DNA of 64,000 nucleotides from Distichodus sexfasciatus (lineage: Eukaryota; Chordata; Actinopteri; Characiformes; Distichodontidae), in assembly GCA_032718565.1 (NCBI GenBank), contig JAVGVS010000452.1, forward strand, positions 242,876 to 306,875, read 5' to 3'. The notes under the pieces were generated by a model, which was not told where the DNA came from, did no database searches, and was given only the letters and a program-made list of their open reading frames with translations. Below, piece after piece: positions 27,685 through 39,138 of the stretch. Within the stretch, counting starts at the first letter, position 1; each line of letters begins with the position of its first letter. The position numbers and the translations under genes are program-made.

Positions 27685-29262
27685 TCGGGGAGTGTGTGAA
27701 GGTCGGGGAGAAGAGATTGATTCAGTGAATTGGGAAGAAAGGGAAAACATATTTCTGATTATATTGCAATATAATAACTTTTATACTTTGATTTTTGCTT
27801 GTTTTACAAACACTCATTTGGATCATCAGTATGCCTTTTTTGTCGAATTTCAGCCAATTCTGCTAATGTATTTTCTATTTGCACAGTTTATCCAATTCTA
27901 CTAAAACTCATAAAATTGTGTTAAAGTGACTATTTCAGTGATAATCACTAACAGTTTAACCGCAATGCGCCTTTTGTTAGAACATCTAGTGGTCTGCGTA
28001 CGGTGTGGCATACGCAGCAGATAAAACCTTCTAGAAATGAAATATAACTATTTAATAAAATACAGTAAACGAAATGGACAAATACAAAATATATTGCGTA
28101 ACCTATACAGAAAAGACCACACGGCCGGCACAATGTAAATAGAACATGAGCTTTGATGAGTATGTGGGAATTTGCGTCAGCCTTTACTAATTAGAATCCT
28201 CTGATCGCAACAAATGACGCCGCACAAGGTTGTTCACTGATATACAATGATTTTGCACAATTGGGAGTGTAATTAAAAAAAAAGAAAAAAAAAGAGTTAA
28301 ATTCACTTGCAGAGTTAAGTAGGCATATTGTAGCGCAATGCCAATCGGAACACTTTTTCAATTAGGATTTTCTGCAAAGTTTTACTATTATAGAATTTTG
28401 TCTTATTTCATTTTAAGAGTATATTTAAATGGGTGATATTAGTGAATGTGACATTATTTAAATCTATTTATGTGAAATATTCCATTTAGTTTTCAGTAAT
28501 GCTAAATCTTTTTCTCATCTCACACTGTCGGATAGTTTTGTTATAGGTGGCGACTGACCTTGGATTTCCGTGAACATTTATTTTTAACTCACACATTGGA
28601 TTATATTTATCTAAACATCAAATCTACAAAATGAATAATTTATTGTAAGAAGTCGATACTGTGGTTTAGTCTTGTGTTTTAAAATTCTCCCATATAGACT
28701 TTGGGACAACTTTTGCTAAGTATCTTTGTTTTCTTTTCATTCTTTGGCTTGTAACACAAATCAACTAAATATGAAAAACAAAAAACAAACAAAAAATAAA
28801 CAACAGCAAAAAGTATTCAAAAAAATCCACATCGTGTTATTTTAAACAGCTCTATTTGCCGTAGCCTTAGCATTTTGCATGCAAAATAATTCCCCAGTTA
28901 TTGTTGGCAGACTAATATATAACAAATAACTAATATTTGTTTTTGTATTATTGCCTTTCGTAATATTGCAATATATTACTTATAACGAATTAATTTATGA
29001 TATAATGTATAGTTAATAATGCGACGTTCCAAAATGGATAAACTACTAACATCAATAATATTCTCCATTGGGAGGGTCTTCTAGGTGAAAACATTAATTA
29101 AATTGGGAGAGGAATTGCAATAGCTGCTTATTAATGTGCATGGGAGGAAAGCTGCTGATGCGAACCTCCACTTCCATTTCGTCAAGACAGAAGTGCTACA
29201 CAAGAAAAATTAAGTGATGTTTCTTCAGGTCAGTTTTTTGCGTCACATGACATATCCCTCCT

Positions 29263-29267
29263 CCAAT
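29263..29267 (+). promoter_or_regulatory. CCAAT box of hoxb13
   Basis: CCAAT lies 127 bp upstream of the hoxb13 ATG. A TCACATGA E-box-like site is just before it. Confidence 0.35.
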
Positions 29268-29389
29268 GAAAACGCTCCAGTCCAGACTTCACTCCATTGC
29301 GTCAATGCAGCTGCGTCGATGTAACCGTGAGTCCTGCTCGGCGCTCAGGTCTTTGGAAGATAATTCTTAGTCCGAATGGTATTCGTGCT

Positions 29390-30653
29390 ATGACCACCTC
29401 CTTGGTCCTAAATCCTCGCTGGGCGGATACGGTTATGTTTGTATATGAAAACAACTTGGATGAGCTGAACAAGAACATGGAAGGTCTGGTTGGTAGTGGC
29501 AATTTTGCGGCCAGCCAGTGCAGGAATTTAATGGCTCACTCGGCTTTGAGCGGTCACCCTTCCAGCCTTGTGCACGGCTCCAGCTATTCCAGCGTGGACG
29601 TATCGACTTCGAGTTCGGCAGAAGCGAGCAAGCAGTGTGCACCGTGTCCGTCGGTCCCACAGGCATCCTCCACCGGGCCTATACCTTATGGCTATTTTGG
29701 CAATAGCTATTACCCCTGCAGAATGGGGCGGGGTTCGCTCAAGTCTTGCACTCAACCCAGTGCACTCAGCTATACTGCAGAGAAATACATGGACACCCCA
29801 GTCACGTCTGAAGAGTACCCCAGCAGAGCCAAAGAGTTTGCCTTCTACCACGGCTACCCGAGTCCATACCAGTCCGTGGCCAGTTATTTGGATGTGTCGG
29901 TGGTACAAACACTTGGAACCGGGGAGCCGCGGCACGACAGCCTGCTGCCGATGGACAGTTACCAGCCTTGGGCTCTTGCTAACGGATGGGGAGGTCAAAT
30001 GTACTGTTCCAAGGACCAGAGTCAAGCGGGGCATCTGTGGAAATCTGCGCTAGCAGGTATATTAAACAAATAAATTGACAAGTAGCACTAACACTGAACA
30101 CTGATAATCAGAACTTGATAGTGTATAGAGAAAGTCAAATTAGTCGCAAAATCACATTAACAACTTCTAATAGTTCTAATAGTTTTGTCGATGTGAAGGC
30201 GTTTTCACAGTGTGCTTTTTAAATGTTTTTGGCAAGATATTATTTGGAACACACGCTCATCAGTTGAGCTGAAAGTAAAATTAGATAGACTAATCATTTT
30301 AACTTATTTTGAAATCTTGTATACTGTGCAGAAACTGCCCATGTGCAGCGCTAATAAACCATTACTATGCCTATCAGCAATAACCGCGTTTCTTACTCGT
30401 TCCAGATGTCGTGGCTCACCAACATGACGGAGGTTCTTTCCGCCGAGGCCGAAAGAAAAGGATACCGTACACCAAAGTGCAGCTAAAGGAACTTGAGAAA
30501 GAATATGCAGCCAACAAATTCATCACGAAAGACAAGCGAAGAAAGATTTCTGCGGTAACCAACCTATCTGAAAGGCAAATCACAATCTGGTTTCAAAACC
30601 GAAGGGTGAAAGAAAAGAAATTTGTTGCGAAAGTTAAGACCAGTGCGCCGTAG
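29390..30653 (+). CDS. hoxb13a: Homeobox protein Hox-B13
   Basis: AbdB-class posterior Hox transcription factor acting in the nucleus, marking tail and hindmost body levels. Exon 1 is 29390-30056 and exon 2 is 30406-30653 (TAG), joined through a split GAT codon, giving 304 aa. The start at MTTSLVLNPRW is chosen because relatives begin there; an upstream in-frame ATG-free stretch adds 31 unlike residues. Group 13 exon 1 motifs are NKNMEGLVG, CRNLMAH, IPYGYFGNSYYPC and YPSRAKEFAFYHGY. ASYLDVSVVQTLG and EPRHDSLLPMDSYQPWAL match HOXB13 rather than HOXA13 or HOXD13. The homeodomain is about residues 237-296 (GRKKRIPYTKVQLKELEKEY to IWFQNRRVKEKK) with B13-type RKISA and SERQITIWF. No YPWM is present, as is usual for group 13. 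An AATAAA lies at 31052. Confidence 0.95.
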
Positions 30654-31051
30654 TTCGGACATGAACAAGACTTTTCCTTCTGTGGCTTCAGATTGAAGAA
30701 AACAAAATGTCGACATGATTTTTAAAACTGGGCTTCTTCGTGCTCTTTTGCTTGCGTGTTTGCATCAAGAACGAACAAATCCGGTGGACTAAACAAGATT
30801 TGAAAATAGCCGAAAGGAAAGAAAGAGCTGTAACTCTGTAAATATGTATGCCTACGTGTAGCACTGTGATGCTTGAAGCCCTTTTAGTTATGTTTTTACA
30901 TGGATTTTACGTATATGCAAAATTATTACGCATGCCTGTGTTGTTACTGCAGTAGCTATATAGTTTAAGAAACTATTGCAACGAATATTCCCTTTTACTG
31001 TTATGCGGCTTGTAAGACATTAATGAAAAAAATATATATATTGCAATGCTT

Positions 31052-31057
31052 AATAAA
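31052..31057 (+). other. Poly(A) signal AATAAA, hoxb13
   Basis: Canonical hexamer about 400 bp past the hoxb13 stop codon. It is the nearest good candidate. Confidence 0.45.
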
Positions 31058-31647
31058 TGTTTACCTCTCACAGGCTTATGACTTTTCTAAAGCTGCATTA
31101 CTAAGATTTTCTTAAGGTTGTCTTTCAGCATCGCATGTCGAGTTAATGGCATTAAAATTTTACTAGCAAGGTCCTTTTAGTTACCTTTTCATATCAATGT
31201 ATCAATCAAATTAGATAAGTTACTACTTTAACCTCTATCCCAGTTATCACGTCGTGTTGTACTTAAACGTGCATCTAACTTCATTTAAATTAGAATGTTA
31301 CTGTGCCTGTATAATCAACTTGTTAAGATTAAACAAATCTTAGCTCGGCCCTTTCTGTATCACTTATTCTATTGCTGATTTAGTGTTTTTTGAACTTTGC
31401 TTTACTTCTCATGACAATCTTTTATGGATTTTCTGTTTTAAAACTATATTTAACACATTTGAAGGATGCTTTCAAAATGCAAAAAAATAAAAATAAATAA
31501 ATAATCTGAGTCCGTAAATAAAAATGAGCGTTAATGCGCAAAATGCAGTATCTGAAAATTTCCTCTAGAGACTCTTGATGGTGAGACACTTGGGATTTTA
31601 ATGCTGGCAGTGGGGGAGACAGGTCGACCTACTAAATCAGCCTTTAA

Positions 31648-31660
31648 CCTTGACCTTGAA
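31648..31660 (+). promoter_or_regulatory. Second CCTTGACCTTGAA motif
   Basis: Identical 13-mer to 27562-27574, in the same orientation, 1.0 kb past the hoxb13 stop. Both copies are preceded by a TTTAA-type run. Confidence 0.35.
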
Positions 31661-34010
31661 AGTCGCGTACATCTAGATAAGGAATGTCGTTTCTATTTTA
31701 CAAAACCATGAATATCTAAGTAACACTCTAAAATAGCAAACATGTCAAACACATCCATAGGTTATGGTGCGTGCTCGACCTATGCCTTTATATATCTTCC
31801 TTATTGGGATGTATTTATCGTTTTTCTTTTATCAAATCTTGTACTCTTGTTTAGTTCCTTGTGGCCCCAAGTCTGCGAATTTAAAAGCTGCTTCTACGTC
31901 CTGCACTTTATGGTGTCTTAAACATTGAGTCGAAAGACAAATATCTTTCTTTAGCCTATCTCATTCAGGTAAACTGATTTACACACGTTGATCTGCTTTA
32001 TAATCTGCTGCAGGTCTAATTTACATCCCTGTCCAAGTTTAAGCAGTTTAATTGTGTGACATTTAGCAGAGTTGTGGCGTGTTGTCTTTGCACACTCCAC
32101 TTTATGCCGGTACGGATTAGGTAGTGTGTAAAAGGTCCGTCGTTACTCACGAGTTTCTTATCAGCACTCTCGCGCCTTCCACTTATATCATGTGCGTTAT
32201 CGCTACTTCAATCGGATACACGTTGTCAAGTTTGTTAAACTGCAATTGCACATTTCCACGACATTGTAAACCTATTGTGGATTTTATTTATTTTTTATTA
32301 ATTTGAAAATATTATAAATTATTTTCATCAGCACATTTAGGCACGTAAGTCGACAGTTGTAACTAAAAATCATCCAGAATTCTGTGTCACGTTTTGCAAT
32401 AGCACTGCCTGCCTGACTGTAACAGTCAGTAGGCAGCAAAAGCATTTATAGTTTGTGCACATTTGTTGATGCTATCTTACAATATGTTTGATTATATACT
32501 CCTGTATTCCTTCAGGTCTAATTTTTGTTTTTACACAAGAACACATGTATTTCCATGGTTTTACACCCAATCCTGGTAACTCTTTGAGTATCCACCAGAT
32601 AAAGACACAAACGTAGACGTGATTTCACCCATACTGAGACAACAGAGAGAGCAATAAAATGCTCAGACCCTTCCTTCCAGTTCTAGTTAACATTGAACTT
32701 GACAAAAGCCTTCTAACAAACGGTGCGCTTGCTTTGCTTTGTGTTTACATTGTTTTAATAGTGGTTCCTACTTTTCCCAGGCAAAATCACACAACTCAGG
32801 CTAACCGTACAAGTCGGTTGATATTAACAAATTACTAAAATATAAAAAGCTAATAAGCAAACTACTTGTTCACTTTAAGTACATCCGCCAGCTATATTTA
32901 GGTAAATCGTTGTAATAGACTACTATAGTAAGTATTAAATATCCTGATGAGTATCATTAGTAAACATTAATTTAAAAAATTACACAGAGGCTTATATGGT
33001 TGTTAAAACCTTCCGCATTAGAATCGATTTACCTGATGAAAAATTGTTACAATTAGTGGACTATGCTGATGATTGTAGAGCAAAACCATTGAAAGGCATG
33101 CTGGGTTTTATTTGTGGGTTCCATTTTATACAAAAACCTCAAAAGCTTTAGATAATTGAAAAATCACTGGACCAATTTGCTTCAGATGCGACCCAAGCAT
33201 CACATCACCGCAGGTACGTGCTGATTTGATTGCTTGTTGGTTGTTAATAGCTAAATAATTGCAGAATTAAGATTTGGAGCTGAAAAGACAAGAGGCTATT
33301 TCTCAACATAAATAGGGAATTGACTAATGGAGTGTTAATTTGGGTGCTGTATTAATACTTCCGGTCATTTGCCAGTCATGAAGGATCACTGTACGCTTTT
33401 GGAATGTCCCTCTCAGCTCTCTCAAGTTCACGTCCACGTCCCTTCCCCCATTTAGCGCATCACCCTTCCCCCAAGTGGATTACCCCCACCAAGCACGTCT
33501 GCGTTTCGGACAGGCTTTTGTTACGGCAGACTTTGCAGTTGAACTTGAGACATCTTGTAAACAATAAGTAGTCTGGCCCTTGTCTGGACTGAGGTGGCCA
33601 GTCGGTCTCGAAGCAAAGATGCGGCAAGAGAAGAAATGACTTCACACGACGGTGCCCCACTGTTGAAAAATGTGTGTCCACTTCCAAAACAGACCTATAA
33701 TTCTGTACGCAATATAGTGTCCTTTTTGCAACGAGGGAGGAACCGGGTCGTGTGTTTTGTCTGTATCTGTTTCTACGCTACTGCTTAGTTTGTCTCAACT
33801 AAGTTGAAGTTAGCTGCAAATTCTCCCATTTACACTAGGAAACCTTGATGTATGTTTAATGCTGCAACCCGCTTCTGTTACAGACTAAATTATATTGTCG
33901 TGACTGACGTGAAGTTGGATGTCAGTAGTCAGACTAAACGGTCATATATTTACATTCACATTCCATATAATTTAACGGTGGATTTTTTTTACAATAACAC
34001 TTGAGATGAC

Positions 34011-34047
<37 letters not shown>

Positions 34048-34059
34048 TAATAATAATAC
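34011..34059. repeat. (AAT)n microsatellite
   Basis: TAA/AAT trinucleotide run with one AAAT step. Confidence 0.9.
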
Positions 34060-35527
34060 AATGTACCAAAATAAAGCATTGAGATATACACCCAGTTTTA
34101 CATTAAGTGTAGTCAATGTGACTAAAATTTCCTCCCTGCAAGTGATGTCAACAGAAAGCTATTTACAAGCCTCTCTTTATATTCCTTCTGCATTAATGTA
34201 GCTGGATGTGCAACCAGTCAATTTAGGTTAAGAGCGTTTAAAATATATTGCATTCAACTACATAGCTTACCTTTTAACTCAATCGACCTGGGCCAGTCCA
34301 CAAATTTTGTCAATAAGTCTGCACATTTCTCTTTTTTTCATACTAAAATAAGGAAACGTAACCTGCAGATACTTCATATATATATAAAGTATCTAAATGA
34401 TATTTTCATTGCTTAACGTATTTTAATACTTGTAATATGACAAGTATCAATAGTTATCTCGGCCCTCGTTAAATTCTTGAAGTGGATAACTCTGGCAGCT
34501 ATGGACTAATGAGCTGAAGCAAATGTGTTCAACACGTTTATTGTGAATGGAGTGGCACAGAGGAATTAGTAAGAGTGACTGGTGTTGATAAACAAACAAA
34601 AAAAGCCTCCAGGTACGTTAATTAGCGCCAGGCCACCCCTGAGTAATGACGACAACCGAAAATGAGTCCATTCCAAACTAGATAAACGTAACTTTAGGGC
34701 AATGCCGTAAAATAAGCAAAACAAATCTCTTCTCACGCAGCATGCAACTCAAGTATGAAATTTTACAGGGCGCTATAATTTTGCTAACCTTATAAAGCCG
34801 AGTTGTTCTTGGAATGAATTTAGGTTGTATAGTATGATGACTTCGGTTACTGTTTATTTATTTGTTTTCTGGTGTGACTGAAACAAGAAAGGCGATAAAA
34901 TATGTAATAATGGCTATTAATTATATTAACCTCACCTCACTTCTCATGTACTCCTGCACATATACACGGCCAACAAATGGCTGGATCAAGATAAGTCATC
35001 TGTCACAACGGACTTCTACAAATAGATGAGAATATGGAGACCTGCATGCTTTTGGAACCAACGAAGTGGCTGAAGTGAGCGCCTCAAATGTTTCGCAGTA
35101 GTCGCAGCTCCGCACCCCAGTCCAGATGTGACCTGTTGCCTGTTAATGTGCACAGCTCCCCTCACCGATTCTGTCATGAGCAACGTAATAACCTCAATAA
35201 TATTTCTTATTACAATTTGTGTACATATTATGACTGACAGGTGAAGGTAAAGTCTATTTAATCTAGTATAAGTATAAACAATCTTATTAAAGTGGTCTGC
35301 ACCTTTCGGTCATTCTCGCTATAATATGTTTAATAATAGTTTAATGTTTAATAACACCTGACCACCTGATGATAATAACATTCAATTACGATCAAACAAT
35401 CTAAAACTGGCATTAACAGCTAGGAGAAGTAGTACAGCAAGAACTACAAAAGGTGAAACAGTTAACTACTGAAAAAAAGTGTTATGAATTGTACCTGAAG
35501 ACTGAACTTATTCTGAATCTACCAGTT

Positions 35528-35672
35528 AATTTTCCAGTGAGCCACTATACTTTTAAATATCAGTGTTAAGAGGACAGCTGAGGTGAAACTTCAAACATAA
35601 TCAGCTGTCAACATAACATGATTCATTGAATTTAAAATTCTGTTTATTGAAAACATGATTATAAAGTCGGCA
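35528..35672 (+). repeat. 145 bp direct repeat, copy 1
   Basis: Aligns without gaps to 38994-39138 with six mismatches (about 96% identity). It has no coding capacity. It may be a segmental copy or two insertions of one dispersed element. Confidence 0.9.
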
Positions 35673-37200
35673 GTTTTCGTACTGTATTTATGTTCTCGTG
35701 ATTTTTGTTACACTTAATACAATTTTTAAAAATGCCATGTGGCATGTAGACAAATTAAATCCCTGATTTTTTTTTAAAAACACAGATCGCTGATTAACTA
35801 ATTAATGAAAATTTGGAATTCAGGATTAGTCAGTGACAACAAGAATAACGAACGAAAACACACACGTTGGTCTTTTATTCTCAATAATTTAGCAGTACTA
35901 TGTTCATAAATCCTTAAGTACCCCCTACTCAAAATAGTTAGCAAATTCAATGTCTGGAATACTAAATTGAAGTTAATCTAACCCTGGAATCTATTTATAT
36001 CATTATTTCAATTAACATTCTTGTTTAAAAAAATTCTAATCACATAGTATACCTTGGATATTTTTCAAACCACTATATGTAGCAATAATACTGCTATGTT
36101 ACACCATTGCGATGCATAGGTCACAGTTACCGTCTCAACAATATAAAATTAACAATACAGGCAGAAATATGACCCGTGAATTCAGTTCATAGTGGATGTA
36201 TTGCAGTGTTTTAAGGCCAATGTCCTGGAGCACCTACTACATTTGTTCTGCTTTTTAGGCAATTTAATTATTTGCAGAGCACAAACATAAAACGAATTTA
36301 ATATTAGATTCTTTTTTAAAGTTTAAAGCCCTCGAAAAATACTTTTGCAAAGATTGACTGAGGTTAATTATGATTTAATCTAGATGTATTATGAATATTT
36401 GAAGCCTTTGCCATTAATATTATGACATCCACATGCCTTCTTTTAAACATCAACTGTTAAAATTATACAGTCTCCCAAAGTGTAGTTAGGATCAAGGCAT
36501 AAAAAACATTTCCTTATTCGTGCGCAGTAAAAGTTTTACATAACTCTTTATTAAAAACTAGACAGGACTTATGTGAAAAGTTATCGACCTTTTATTTGTA
36601 ACACCCGATTCGTCATTTACACATTAACTGAGAAGTCAAACGTGATGCGGAAAAAATGATTAGTTGGCAAACAGAATCTAGATGCAGACTTGATTGTGAA
36701 TACTGGTTTTATGTGAACGCAAAGAGACTTAATGTTAAGAAAACGAAATGAATGTCTTTTGATGTATATTGTAGCAAATTGTTTAGCTTACAGATTTTTT
36801 GTACACGGTTTGTATATGGAGGGCTAAATGTAAATCATGGCTTGATGACAGGGAGTTTGACATTGGACTGGCTAAAAACGTGGTGTATGAGATGCTGTGG
36901 CCTGTATATTTCAATAGAAAACTAATTTTCAATTTCAATCCTAATTCCAGCTCCTCAGTCACATTTAAACGTAGAATAAACATTGTTTTAATCCACAACG
37001 GTATATTATAGTTCTGTCAGTTTATTTAGCTGGCCAACTCTAATAATAGGACGATATACGAGATAAAACCGAATGGGAAGAGGAACACAAATCCATCAAT
37101 GCATCTGGCCCCGTGTATTCACCCGACGTCGTAACGTGTGGTGATTGCTGTATTAAGAAATAAATTATTTTAGCACCAGTTGTTATGGTACATTTGTCTT

Positions 37201-37214
37201 CTGCCACCTTCTGG
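37201..37214 (-). promoter_or_regulatory. CTCF-like motif (minus orientation)
   Basis: The minus strand reads CCAGAAGGTGGCAG, matching the CTCF core except for A at position 5. It lies between hoxb13 and the hoxb10 relic and points towards the plus-oriented motif at 7308. Confidence 0.5.
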
Positions 37215-37672
37215 CCAAATGCAGCCAGGACAAGTCATCAGATTAAGTCTGCTTGAAAAAAACGGCGATGAGGTTTTGGTTTTCTTTTGTTAGTAGTGTT
37301 GGAATGTTTGCAGTGACTGGTTCGCCATGATAAGACTTTCCCTCAGAAAAATAGACGAATTCGTGAATGTTTGTCCTTCACGGGGAAAGAAGGTCACGTC
37401 GGATTTCAGTGTGAGGTTCTGATTCGAAAACAACTAAGAGTTTTACGATTTTGAAAAAGCGGTTAGTCTCTCAATGACGACACCGACTGGAGGTTTTACA
37501 GGAAACCTCTTTATTGAATTGTTCTCGCTCTGATAGTCACCCAGGACATTGTGCGTGTGTTCTTTGACTTAATTGTCTGTTGGCAGCTGTAAAGAGTCAC
37601 TGAAATACACAACAATAAATGAATTCACCCATGGCCAGTGATAAAAGGTGTCTGTCCAGTTCGCAGAAAAAT

Positions 37673-37709
37673 AAAGTTTATTTATTTATTTATTTGTTTA
37701 TTTATTTGA
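37673..37709. repeat. (TTTA)n microsatellite
   Basis: Tetranucleotide TTTA run with one GTTTA step. A shorter one lies at about 38324-38344. Confidence 0.85.
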
Positions 37710-38993
37710 TCCCATTTCCGTGCAAACATCACTGTACGTATTACAAAATACCAAATTTATAATCAGTGTAGCAAACTACTACACGTACTACAGTATGTAT
37801 AAATATGCGTACATCTTGCTTATTCGCTTTCTAACGTCACATCGCTTTAGACATTGTGCAATATCGACATCTTGTGGCCATTTCTATGTATGACACCCAT
37901 GTACAATTTTGTCTTTTTTGTGTTTATAAGGACGTTTATAAATGGGTGGAATTTTGATGGATTTTTCAAAGTAATGAACGGATTTAACTCACTATATTAA
38001 AAAATAATCTAACTTGTGTGAATTTTGGTGTTTCTTGGGGTTACTTTTAAAGTTTAAATTCCACTTAAAGCTCAAGTTGGATTTAGGCCAGGTCAGGTTT
38101 GAGAAACGTTGAACTAAACTGCTTGCTAACGTTCACTGACGTTGCTAACTAACTAGCAAATTATCTTAAACTGGGTTAAACATGCCATTAGGATAATATA
38201 ATGTCTTAGTGTAGTTGTCACTTAAGTTATACAATTGAAAATGAAATTTCTTAACGTTGTGTTCAACTTTGATGGTGAGGGGTTGAGGTCTTAAACCATT
38301 TAGTCAAATATGAATACGAATATTTATGTATTTATTTATTTATTGGTGTAGTTTCTGATTATGGTGGGCTCCGCCTACAGACGCAACCAACTAGTGATTT
38401 CTCGCCCTGTTTCGAATGTCCTTTATCATTTGATTAGCGTTATAGCCCCGTTGTTATTAAAGAAATATGATTAGAACAAAAGTCCGAGTGATTGTGCAGA
38501 CAGACTAATGATACACACTGACAGTAGAAATGACAGGCACATGTGTAAGAATGCCATTTTTTTTAAATAAGAAAACGTTGTGGAAGTTATCTTGTTTGTT
38601 CGTTTCATGCTAAACGTCTTTTCTTGTTGACCTACTACTCCATGATGTATTATTAATAGAACCAATAACAAAATTAACTGTTAGTAACGTATATGGCATA
38701 ATTAAGAGAATTCAATTAATAATGCAATGGTTGGACCAGGGGAACAAGCAAAAAATATTCTAAGACACAGGTTAAGGAATCAGGTCATAATTAAGAAATA
38801 AAAATGGGACAAAACACAATTCACTGAGATTTAAACATACAGCATTAATAATAATAATGTCACATGAGTAGTATATTAGTTACAGTAGATCCATTGGAGA
38901 CCTGAGAGGTCTATTTACTTTATAAAATATTTTCTTGCCTCCTGTGTGTATTCTGTATTTTCAAAAGAGATGCCCTACATCTGAATAAGAAAC

Positions 38994-39138
38994 AATTTTC
39001 CAGTGAACCACTATACTTTTAAATATCAGTGTGAAGAGGACAGCTGAGGTGAAACTTCAGCCATAATCAGCTGTCAACATAACATGATTCATTGAATTTA
39101 AAATTCTGTTTATTGAAAACATGATTATATAATCGGCA
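38994..39138 (+). repeat. 145 bp direct repeat, copy 2
   Basis: Second copy of the element at 35528-35672, in the same orientation and 3.47 kb downstream. Similarity stops abruptly at both ends. Confidence 0.9.

Larger units (their letters stand above)
20783..29262. other. Intergenic region between eve1 and hoxb13, no gene seen
   Basis: About 8.5 kb between divergently transcribed eve1 and hoxb13. It holds a (GA)n tract near 22299, a GT-rich tract near 27649 and a nuclear-receptor-like CCTTGACCTTGAA at 27562-27574. Short open frames have no family resemblance. It is expected to hold shared posterior enhancers, but none can be delimited by eye. Confidence 0.5.

Noticed and set aside
29297..29389. 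31-residue N-terminal extension of hoxb13
   Set aside because: The extension has no resemblance to group 13 proteins, and the second start gives the family-typical beginning.
29528..30034. 168-codon minus-strand open frame
   Set aside because: Shadow of hoxb13 exon 1 on the opposite strand; no splice or family support.
29390..30653. hoxa13 or hoxd13 instead of hoxb13
   Set aside because: The N-terminus looks A13/D13-like, but VSVVQTLG, EPRHDSLLP, RKISA and SERQITIWF, plus the ttll6 and eve1 neighbours and hoxb9-b8-b7 downstream, fix it as B13.
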